In this document: positions 40,491 to 49,130 of the stretch, piece after piece
Numbering within the stretch: position 1 is the stretch's first letter
Layout: the number at the start of each line of letters is the position of its first letter
Source of the DNA: Rachycentron canadum
Lineage: Eukaryota > Chordata > Actinopteri > Carangiformes > Rachycentridae
Assembly: GCA_038496675.1 (NCBI GenBank)
Contig: CM076653.1
Location: 22,618,452 to 22,682,451, forward strand
Reading direction: 5' to 3'
Length of the DNA stretch: 64,000 bases
Program-made: the position numbers and the translations under genes
The notes under the pieces: model-generated
Databases searched by the model: none
Told to the model about the DNA's origin: nothing
The model's input: the letters and a program-made list of their open reading frames with translations, nothing else

Positions 40491-42941
40491 TTTTTTTTTT
40501 TCTGAAAGCAGCAGCTGTCACATACAATGTGAATCAAAACAAAAACTGCAGGTAGTAATGCCAAAACAATGCATTTAAAAATGAGAAAATGCTCCAGAGT
40601 TGAGGGGAGCTGCTAAGTTAAAGCACAGGTTTACTTACATACATACAGTAATCTGATCCATGGTCAACACAATAATAAGACAAGCTTTAACACCTTAATA
40701 GACACAACTGAATATTAGCGTTAATTTTATGTTTTCTCTCACACACAAAAATTTGGAGTTGGCTTCACAGTACGACCAGCAGCTTGTTACTGTGGAGCAC
40801 TGACAACCCTGGGTAGTGCCTCTAATGGGCAGATTGCCACTGCGCGACTTGATTGATGCCAAATGTCTATCTTTAGCTGATATGATAGCTTGTTTTAATT
40901 ATGAATACTGAGCACCACTTTAATTCTGTAAAGCTTTAATTCAAAAACAGACTTTGCTGTTTGTTGTCACTTGACAGATGCCGGCCTGAGGGAGACATGG
41001 TATAGCCAGTAGTTTAATCAATTGCATGTTAGCCTATATTATACAATGCACCAATACAGGTAACAAGGCAAGAATCAGCAAATTGATCATGAAACTATTT
41101 CATCCATTCACATAGATTTGGGGCTTGAAGATAATTATTTATTTTATATTATGGATTATAAATGATTGACAGATGACACATCATAATTTAACAATTAAAA
41201 AAAATCAAATATCAACATAAATAACCTTATCAATCTATCCCTATAATTCATAAACATAAGGTGTTAATCACAACCAGAGCAACAGTGTTCAGGTTGTGCA
41301 CAGAAACTCCAAACCGAACTTGGACATGAAAGAGTCTGGATGAGCATTTTTAATTCTGAAAACATCTAAGCAGGGGAGAAGCCCTACAAAATTGTGAAAC
41401 ATATTTGAAGATTGTGTTTTGAATTGGTTCTGCAGAACATGGAGAGACAACTACGCACTGCATTCAGCATACATACTGTTGCACTGTGTATACGCACCTT
41501 AATTAACTTTGGACTTTCCTCATAGAGGCTACTGCAAGCTTTGTAAGCTATTCAGTATTATTTCTATATGGTTTCTCATTTCTAACATTTGTGCTGCACT
41601 TTATGCTTATTAAAAATTTTGTTGCAAAAGAAACTCAGTTACCTCCATTTATGACTCATTTTCTTATGACAGCGAAGGCCAGAGGGATCATGTTTTCAGG
41701 TTGTCAATGGGTCTGTCTATTCCATTCTCACGAAGGCGATATCTCAGTAATGCCTTCAGGGAACCTGGACACAAGAAAAAAGAAATATTACATTTTGGTG
41801 GTTAAAGGTCAGAGGGTCAATTTCAAACCAATTATTCAGAACAAGGCTACAAATCGACCAATCACAGTAAGGCTACGAATTAATCAACCAGAACGTGGTT
41901 ACAAATCCACTAAATATAAAATGTTGTCATTGTATTTTTATGGGTTCTGCCTCCCTTTAAAAACAACTGAGCCATGTTATTTGTCCTTTTTTTTTTTTTT
42001 TTTATTTAGCCTTCACAGTCAGGACTCAGATGGCTGAATAAACTGAATGAAGTAAAATGCAAATGACTTATCTCAGCTGAAATGGGTGAAATTTCAGTTA
42101 TTCTGATCTCCTTGAAATTGAAAGATTAACACTGTACTTCAGAAACCTGTCATACTTGTGGTTTAGTTCATACTGGTGATTTAACTGTTGTATTTATGAC
42201 CGGAAAGATTATGTTTATGCATGTTTATTTTTTCAGTCTTCTATGATTAATTCTGACTTTTAGCTTTTTGCTTGAACTTTTCAGTGTTTTTGCATTTAAA
42301 TTCTTCAAAACAAGCATCAAAATGTATTGTTTTTCAAAGCCTTTGAAATGTTTTGAAATGACTTATGAAAATGATTCGTAAGTTGTCAGTTGGTTATGGT
42401 CTGGTTAAGTTATACAAAGTGTAGAAAGTAGCAGAGACAGCTTTGTGGTGATCTCCTGTATTGTTCTGACGCCACTGACTTCCCATGTCTCATGTAGTAC
42501 TTAAACACAAGTATATGTACATACAAAGGATGCAACAAAGCTGGTCCATAAGGTCTTTTTGCTGTTGGCACTTCTAACTCCCAGACTGTTGGCTGTTGAC
42601 TGAGATTTGAGTGAAAGAGGGAGCAGGATTGGAGCTACGGCAAATTGCAGGCTTCGTACACATGGATCTTCACATCTTTGGTGCGCTTAAATTTATCCCT
42701 CCTGATCCGGCAAGGTCATGGGAAAACTGAGGGAGTCTTTACTGAAGACTGCAAATAAGGGAACTGTAAAGACTAAAAACTGTAAAAACACGAAAAATTC
42801 AAATAACAATTGGCCTCTGGCACCAATTACCAGACAAAGAAAAGCAGCAGAATAAGATGTCTCATTGACCCTTCAGTGCACTCTTACTTTTTGAGCCTGT
42901 TGTTAAGGAAAGGGTCTCTGAAACTGATGGTCGTTCTAAAG

Positions 42942-43100
42942 GCATTTTTAGCCTTTATTGTGGATACAGTGAGAGAGGAACAGGAAAGTAGGGGGAGAGA
43001 AAGGAGGACATGTAGCAAAGGGCTGTGGGTTGGACACAAACTCAGGCCAATGCAGTTAGGACGGTGGTATGTGCTCTACCAGGTGAGCCACCGAGGTGTC
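42942..43100 (-). mobile_element. tRNA-derived SINE
   Basis: On the minus strand it reads from a tRNA-like A box (GTGGCTCACCTGGTAGAGCA) through a decayed B box (GAGTTTGTGTCCAACC) and a 'CCCTTTGCTACATGTCCTCC' body to the 3' end AATAAAGGCTAAAAATGCC. This is the layout of a common percomorph tRNA-derived SINE. Several substitutions in the B box suggest it is old and inactive. Confidence 0.7.
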
Positions 43101-43498
43101 CTTGGTTTCCATTGGTCACCCCCCTCCACTGATGCATGATTGTATTGAAATGCCAGTGAACAGAATTACACTGTATGAAACTGAACAGAAAGGCCGAAAA
43201 TGTACTTTTCTAAATGAAAAAAAAAAAACAAAAAGTAAAACATTATAACACAAATGCATCTCCTCATGCAATAATGGCAGTGAGAAGATACTTAAATAAA
43301 AACATTGAAATATGTATTTAAGTATCGCAAACCAAGCAAAGCACACAAAAAACTAATATATAATTTTCATTATTTGCAAATGAGTCTTCCAGCTGTTGTC
43401 ATGATGCTATGCATATTAATTTTGTGTATCTGTTTTGCACCAATTATTATTGTTATTATTTTCCCAGCCAGATGTTGTTTTGGTCCATCTCACAGCCT

Positions 43499-43499
<1 letters not shown>

Positions 43500-43569
<70 letters not shown>
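43500..43569. repeat. (GT)n microsatellite
   Basis: A GT run of about 70 bp followed by a short TA run and a single N at 43576, immediately before the duplicated 557-bp block. Confidence 0.95.
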
Positions 43570-43575
<6 letters not shown>

Positions 43576-43576
43576 N

Positions 43577-44133
43577 CAGTGAAGACACTCTCTTCACTTG
43601 GTTTTAATCAGAATAAAATAACAGTGGTTCCAGACACCAACTCTTCCTCCCTGTCATGTTCTGCCTCCCTTCACCCTGCTGACAATCTGAAAACTAATGA
43701 TTAAGCCAAGCAAAAGATCCACCACTGCCCCCTTCAGAAACCATGAGAAATTATTACTGAGTTAATTAATTACTGAGTCAAGGTGTAAGGTGTAAAAGTG
43801 TAAATCTGAATAAAATAACAGTGGTTCCAGGCACTAACTGTGCAATGGTTGGACTTCAGTGGACTGGTTTTCTTGCAGTCGTCTTCTCTGTCATGTTCTG
43901 CCTCCCTTCACCCTGCTGACGATCTGAAAACCAATGATTAAGCCAAGCAAAAGATCCACCACTGCCCCCCTCAGAAACCATGAGGAATTACTACCCAACA
44001 GATCAACGACTGTCTGTCTGTGCTCGAGTGTCTGGAAATATGTTTTACTGAATGAAATATGAGGCGGTCCGACAACGCAGGCAGCTAACGCACTACTACT
44101 CCAGACATTGTTGGGCCTAAGAGTAGGAGACAA
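43577..44133. repeat. 557-bp direct repeat, copy 1
   Basis: This is nearly identical to 53550-54106, at a constant offset of 9,973 bp with no indel. By eye I find three substitutions, all near 44020-44040. The block has internal structure: two imperfect tandem units of about 197 bp, each starting GAATAAAATAACAGTGGTTC (43611 and 43808). The sequence to its right is homologous to the intact tent4a 3' UTR but much more diverged. No coding potential is apparent. Confidence 0.95.
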
Positions 44134-44961
44134 ACACCTTGATTACCCTTTAAACAGCAGCACTCAAAACAGACGGACAATGCCTCGAATCCATCAGTTT
44201 GGTAGCCAGGGTGTCACAATAATCAGACTTTTGAATCACATAAATTCACCAAAGTTTGATTTTCTTATTAGATCAACCAAAACCCCTGTAAAGGTGTCGC
44301 TTTAACAGAAAAAACAGAGATATGAGGCAGAAAAACAAACTCTGCTGGTAAGAAGTATCACCAAACTAAGGTGCATTCAAAATATCCTTCTATTTATCAA
44401 GAGGAAAACCACCCAAATATAAGTAAAGCCACTGGGAAGAGTGATATGTGTAAAATAAGAGCTAGAGATTGAAAAACCTTTGGACAGGGAATTGGCAGAG
44501 GTTCAAGTGATCATAATGTGATGATACACTATATTGAGTAAAAAGTTGGGATCATTGGATTTTTTTGGGGCACATTTCTCATGCTGTTATACCACAGCTC
44601 CCCCTTGTGCCAGAGAGCTGTTCACACAACAACACTTCCTTCCTTAAATCCATTTATTGCACAGATACGTTACAGTTGCACTCCTACTGCTTCCTAAAAC
44701 CCAGTGTCATGTCAGGGCCCAGTGGAACAACAACATCAAAGTTACCTTTTGATGATCTGTGCTGCTTTCACATCGCTTCTACTCTGAAGCTGATGTCCAC
44801 TTTCACCTCAGTTTCATGGTCAGTGGGCTTGATGATTGGCGCCTGGCGACAGGTCAGAAAGTTAACTAATCAGTCCACAGGTAGGCGTGACGCCAACATT
44901 ATTTGTGCTGAAATGACAACATCTTTGTTAAGCCACTTTTCAGAACTTGTAAAGTTGTAAA
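44134..44961 (-). pseudogene. partial degenerate copy of tent4a
   Basis: Read on the minus strand, three pieces of tent4a appear in the correct order but heavily deleted. First is 44746-44842, a copy of the exon at 60607-60500. It still reads APIIKPTDHETEVKVDISF, including the third catalytic Asp position, then shifts frame by a 1-bp deletion and stops. Its splice donor is missing. Second is 44669-44735, matching part of the terminal exon at 56403-56466. Third is 44150-44665, matching the 3' UTR around 54420-55390, including the phrase TTATACCACAGCTCCCCCTTGTG. Intronic sequence right of the exon copy (44850-44961) matches 60618-60731. Retained intron sequence shows this is a genomic duplicate, not a retrocopy. 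Confidence 0.9.
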
Positions 44962-46196
44962 CCAACACTTCATTGATTAAAAGTATTGAGCTTCACTACT
45001 TTGAATTTGCTTTACCTGCTAAACACATGTTCGTGCTTAAAAATGTAAAAAAAAAAAAAAAAAACACCTCCTCTAAACCCCTAACATGTCTATCTACAAT
45101 TTCCAAATGTTCCTTGAATGTCTCAAATGCTAATCTATGGGGGACATCTTGTATAACATTGTAACAGCATGAAATCATTTTGTTTACACTCACCCCCTCT
45201 AAACTACACAGTACAACTTGCTGTCAGTGCAAAAATAATTAGGCTATTGTCACAGCGGCACGAACGCTGACAGTGAAAGTCATTTTCTGAAAATTATTGT
45301 CATTTGCACTATACACTGTTATGACATTCTTCCGCTCACTCGGTGAGCCACTGATATTTGCACATGTAGAGCTAGCCAATGGGTGGTCCCCCCAAAAAAT
45401 ACAACATAAGAGGGAGACAGAGACAAGAGAAATTGGGAGGGTGGGCAGTCGCATGCATGCTGCCAACACAGAACCACTGTCTGTGTTTGTGCCAGGATGA
45501 GGGGCAGAGCATGTGTTTGTACTGTTTTTCTATTCCAGTGCCACCTTGGCACCACCTGGCTGTGCCATCCTATTGAATGTCATTTTTAAATCATAAATTT
45601 CACATCTTTGTCAGATATTTGCTTACTTTTGAAAACAGATACATGTTCAATTTCATAAGGAAATAATAATATACAACCAGACCTGGAGCAATGTCTACAG
45701 TAAGGCTTACTGTAAGTACAATGAAAGAACTGTTATTTATTCCTACATTTATCTATTTATTGATATTTTTTATACTTGACGGTCAAATTAGACAATAAAA
45801 GAAAGATTTGCATGTAGGGTAAGATACATGGGGGCTCAGTCTTAACTGCAGCAGCCTGGATTCAAGTCCAAACCGCATTCATATGGGGTTAGTAGTATAC
45901 AATGGTTAATTTTTTTCATGTTATCTGTTTAGTACACTGTACTGGCTCATACACAAGTTCAGGTATCAGTACCGGGAAGGAAAAAATAGTATCAGAACAT
46001 GTCTTAAACTATCTTAAATAATCCAAAGTCATTGAAACAATTGCAAAATTTAATATATGTGTGAGGGTTGTCTAGATAAACAGTTTGTAGCAGGAGTTTG
46101 GTTGGCAATATAGACAAACAAACACTACGCTAATTTTACACAGAGGTTTTATCTGGGTCAGACCATACTTAAATACACAGACAGTGTTTTTCTGAC

Positions 46197-46290
46197 CTGT
46201 TTCACCATGTGCTGCCTCTAGTGTCCTGAGCTCCAGTACCAAGCGGTTCAACAATAAGTGAGACTGTAGGGCCACGATGGCTCTCACAGA
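46197..46290 (-). CDS. orphan exon candidate, function unknown
   Basis: A 94-nt open segment with strong splice signals on the minus strand. A pyrimidine-rich acceptor (cttgtctctccgcag) precedes it and a GAAACAG|GTCAGA donor ends it. It encodes 31 residues beginning SVRAIVALQSHLLLNRLVLE, a leucine-rich amphipathic helix-like stretch. I do not recognise the family. It lies between the tent4a pseudo-copy and the integrin-like gene, and I find no companion exon nearby. It could be an exon of a gene spanning this region, a relic of one, or a chance open frame. Confidence 0.4.
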
Positions 46291-46780
46291 CTGCGGAGAG
46301 ACAAGGGGAGGGTGGAAGCTTTGTTAGACAGCAAAGAAAAATGTAGCCTACTCTGATGCCTGATAGTGGAGGTTTTTACGAATACTATCTACACCTTCAT
46401 TCAGATTTTCAAGATTAAGTTGTTTTTGAAGGTGCATGTAGAGGAGAGTGGGGGGTGGGATCCTAAAAAACTGGCATAAAGCATAAAATGACCTTTCTAT
46501 TTATAACCTTTTAAATTAATTTCTTCAGCACCTGACTGGTTACTTTTGAAATGTAATAATTACACTTAATTTAGTGCGAATGTCTTTATGTATGAATGTC
46601 TATGTATGTAGGCCCAATAGTTGACTCTGCTCTGTATATGTTTTCAATGAAACTCCCATTGTGTAATCAAGCAAACTAATCTGATCAATAGTGTTTGCTC
46701 TCTAAAGCCACAGCCTTCCCCCTGTAGGGACCATCGATCAAATTCTGTACGCTGTCTCTTGCGCAGCATTCATGCTCAGC

Positions 46781-46874
46781 CAATATATGAGTGGGACTAG
46801 TCAGCGTGGCACAGTGAGCAGAGGCACACAGCCCCAAGGCGCAGCTACAGCACAGAAAGCTTCCACTACTTTAG
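46781..46874 (+). promoter_or_regulatory. candidate promoter and non-coding first exon of the integrin-like gene
   Basis: A CAATATATGA element at 46781-46790 could serve as a TATA-like box. About 30-85 bp downstream is a stretch ending CTTTAG|GTAATG, a usable splice donor (GT at 46875-46876). The first coding exon begins after an acceptor at 47337, so a short untranslated exon here is plausible. This is inferred from motifs alone. Confidence 0.3.
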
Positions 46875-47337
46875 GTAATGCACTGGCACTGCTCATTTAT
46901 TTTATTGCACCGTGCCCTTTTATTTTTACTTTATTTGTGTTTTAGTTTATTTAGCACATAACTAATAACGACATAAGCCGCCAGGTACATTATTGTAGGC
47001 TACTTTATGTGTCAGTCAGTTACCCTTTAAATAAAGTCAAGGCTTAAAGTCTGCCTCCGGGTATGCATCTTTACTGTTTAATGGCCCATTACTAAAGTAA
47101 ATGTATTTGTCTTATTTTGCTAATTTATTTCTTTATTTCAATTTTAAATGTGAGCCATTAAACAGAGAAGATGAGATGATTAAGAAAACACACACTATAA
47201 CACTCATGCAGGAGGAAAATAAGAAGAAAGAGGCAGACCTAGATAATAATTTAACTTACTAGATGATTGCCGAGTTATAGTTTTTAACTGTGTTAATTTT
47301 TAACAAAGTTGATAATTGATGACTAAACTGCTCTCAG

Positions 47338-47625
47338 GAACATGATCCTCATGTTTTACTGTAACCGTAGGATGGCTGTGAGGCTGGTCAGTCTCTGCCT
47401 GCTGCTGGCTCTGTTGTGTCCCAGCTGGGCCAAAAAACAAACATGTCTCACATCTGCCTCCAGCTGCGATGAGTGCATCCAGTCTGGTCCGGACTGCGCT
47501 TGGTGCACTGCCCCTCATTCTCACATTCGCTGTCATACCGTGAGGAGGCTGCAGAGAGCAGGCTGTCATAAACGTTATGTGTATGACCCTCAGGGCACAG
47601 TGCAGGTTGTCAGGAATGACAGTAG
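47338..47625 (+). CDS. integrin beta-like exon 1: signal peptide and PSI domain
   Basis: It follows acceptor ctctcag. Two in-frame ATGs (47342, 47372) precede the hydrophobic signal segment; the second gives the more typical signal peptide, MAVRLVSLCLLLALLCPSWA. The PSI cysteines follow, ending YVYDPQGTVQVVRNDS. The consensus donor AG|GTAAGT at 47626 leaves phase 2. A weaker donor at 47622 (GACA|GTAGGT) leaves phase 1 and would keep the reading frame with the next exon. Confidence 0.85.
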
Positions 47626-49078
47626 GTAAGTGTAACAATTTAAAGCTCTTTTATAAAAATCTCCAGTGCCAGTGCTGGTATGTCTGTTGGATAAGACATA
47701 GCTGTCAAAGCCAAAAACACATAGGGCGGCAACACAGACACACATCAAATTACCCCCACCAGATATAACAGTTTCTGGATCACATTCACATAATTTGTTC
47801 AAGGTCTCAATGATTTCTAATGTGTTTATCTTCTTGGTGGCGACTACTGAACTTCTGAAGCACAGGGCCTGCAGACGCTAAGGCTCAGTTTCTCCAGCCC
47901 CAGGAGTTGTCCCTTCATTTGAGGCCGGGTGTCAGTCAGTCCTTCCCTCTAACTATCACGACTACGACAGACCAGCCTGTCCTCGAGCTGGCTATGGACA
48001 CCAGCAATGTGCCAGCAGGAGTCAACATCACGTTCAGTAATGTCACGACTGGAAACCCCCTATTTGTGCAGGTCAGCAAAATTAGCCGCAACTTCCTTGT
48101 ATGAAAATGACATTTTGATTGTCTTGTGCCTTCAGAAAACATAAATGATTCTAATAATAGATCATCTGTTCTTTAGGTGAATGTGGAGGCTGCCCAGTGT
48201 CCCATAAAGAGCGACGACTCAAACCAGAACAAAATTGGACCCTGGTCCGTCCACATCACGCCCAGAGGCTTTTTATCAAGTGTGACGTTAGAAATAACTT
48301 TAGCTTGTGAGTAAAAATGCAGAACTGTGCTATAGTTAATATACAGTGAAAAAGTTAAACATAAGAAAATCTGTCTTATCTGTCTTCTATAATGCTATCA
48401 TGTGTGTTAAATAAATAGATCAAATTTCCTTCCACAGGTCAATGTGACTGCACGAGAAACCGTGAGGAAAACAGTCCCACCTGTAGTTGGCATGGAGCTC
48501 TGGCATGTGGCCAGTGTGAGTGCTACGAGCCTTATGTCGGACAAGTCTGCCAGAGGGACACTGAGTCCTTGTTTTCACCCAACGAAGACTTCTGTCGCGC
48601 CACCCCAAACGCCCCGGTTTGCAGCGACAGGGGGCAGTGCGTGGAGAACGTCTGTGAATGCAGGATGCGAGAAAACCCGAACGAGAGATACAGCGGACGA
48701 TACTGCGAGTGCAGCAACTTCGACTGTCCTTACTCCAACCACAAGTATGATATGTGATCATTTACATTGTAGTACTGTCTTCACTTTTATCGCTATATAA
48801 TTGCAGAAATAGATTTATATATATATTTTTAAAAAAAAAACAACTGCAATCTATCCAACAGAATATGTGGAGGCCATGGGAGGTGTGAGTGTGGGGAGTG
48901 CGTTTGTGACGACAATTGGACTGGTGAAGACTGCAGCTGCACCCTGGAAACCACTTCCTGTATGGCAACAAACCAGATGCTGTGTAATGGTAGAGGGATG
49001 TGTCTGTGTGGATGGTGTAAATGTGAGCTACTCTACAAGGGACTGACCTGTGAGGAATTTTCTTTGATCCCTTTTTGA
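47342..49078 (+). CDS. integrin beta-like protein lacking the beta-I domain and membrane anchor
   Basis: Five coding exons (47338-47625, 47866-48071, 48177-48306, 48438-48744, 48862-49078) give about 379 residues, or 369 from the second Met at 47372. In order they encode a signal peptide (VSLCLLLALLCPSWA), a PSI domain with its cysteine pattern (CLTSASSCDECIQSGPDCAW), a hybrid-domain strand (FLQPQELSLHLRPG), then directly the C-terminal half of the hybrid domain (VPAGVNITFSNV, VNVEAAQCPIKS, ITPRGFLSSVTLEITLACQC), and four I-EGF modules ending KGLTCE. Normal beta subunits have about 240 residues of beta-I domain with the MIDAS between the two hybrid halves, and they end in beta-tail, transmembrane and cytoplasmic parts; all are absent. 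The product would be secreted and unable to bind ligand or alpha subunit in the usual way. It may be functional or a young pseudogene. The first junction is frame-problematic and termination looks secondary. Confidence 0.8.
47866..48071 (+). CDS. integrin beta-like exon 2: fused hybrid-domain halves
   Basis: It runs from acceptor gaagcacag to donor GTGCAG|GTCAGC (phase 0 end). It encodes AKAQFLQPQELSLHLRPG, which aligns with the start of the integrin hybrid domain. Within the same exon it passes to TDQPVLELAMDTSNVPAGVN, which aligns with the region after the beta-I domain. The whole beta-I domain is missing without any intron at the join. Confidence 0.85.
48177..48306 (+). CDS. integrin beta-like exon 3: end of hybrid domain
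   Basis: Acceptor ctgttctttag, donor GCTT|GTGAGT (phase 1). It encodes VNVEAAQCPIKS and ITPRGFLSSVTLEITLA. This matches the integrin pattern of a cysteine-bearing strand followed by the RPLGF-like turn and the strand leading into the first I-EGF cysteine. Confidence 0.88.
48438..48744 (+). CDS. integrin beta-like exon 4: I-EGF 1-2
   Basis: Acceptor ttccttccacag, donor CACAA|GTATGA (phase 2). Cysteine-rich: QCDCTRNREENSPTCSWHGA, then CGQCECYEPYVGQVCQ, CSDRGQCVENVCECRM and YSGRYCECSNFDC. These reproduce the order and spacing of integrin I-EGF1 and I-EGF2 (C-x-C-x...YSGKFCECDNFNC in beta-1). No stop or frameshift. Confidence 0.93.
48862..49078 (+). CDS. integrin beta-like exon 5: I-EGF 3-4 and stop
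   Basis: Acceptor ctatccaacag. It encodes ICGGHGRCECGECVCDDNWT, GEDCSCTLETTSCMA, LCNGRGMCLCGWCKCE and YKGLTCEEF, that is I-EGF3 and I-EGF4. It ends in TGA at 49076-49078 after SLIPF. In intact beta subunits the chain continues into the beta-tail after the equivalent CE. Confidence 0.88.
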
Positions 49079-49130
49079 TGTGAGTGATGTCAGCGGTACG
49101 TGGAGGATGGGAGAGAGAAAGGACAGGTGA
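49079..49130 (+). pseudogene. decayed beta-tail remnant after the integrin-like stop
   Basis: In the same frame just past the stop, a second in-frame TGA is followed by CQRYVEDGREKGQ and then a GTGAGA donor-like site. This resembles the start of the integrin beta-tail (CVQCRAFNKGEKK in beta-1). It suggests the ancestor continued into a beta-tail and that the present terminus arose by mutation. Confidence 0.5.

Larger units (their letters stand above)
26899..43499. other. intergenic region between adcy2 and the tent4a pseudo-copy
   Basis: About 16.6 kb with no exon I can support. It contains homopolymer tracts, two CT-rich stretches (29500-29830, 35640-35960), a TG microsatellite, a possible hAT-like remnant, a CpG-rich patch, and a SINE, listed separately. 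The longest open frames are low-complexity or non-homologous. Confidence 0.7.

Noticed and set aside
41591..42037. A 148-codon plus-strand frame, with imperfect short repeats of 'aaggctacaaat' type near 41850-41910
   Set aside because: No recognisable domain, a poly-T-coded Phe run at the end, and the repeats are too short and diverged to call an element.
44565..44960. A 131-codon plus-strand open frame
   Set aside because: It is the antisense shadow of the degenerate tent4a exon and UTR copy.
45825..45895. A tRNA-like stretch with a B-box-like GGATTCAAGTCC
   Set aside because: No cloverleaf can be drawn and no SINE body follows; at most a decayed tRNA-SINE scrap.
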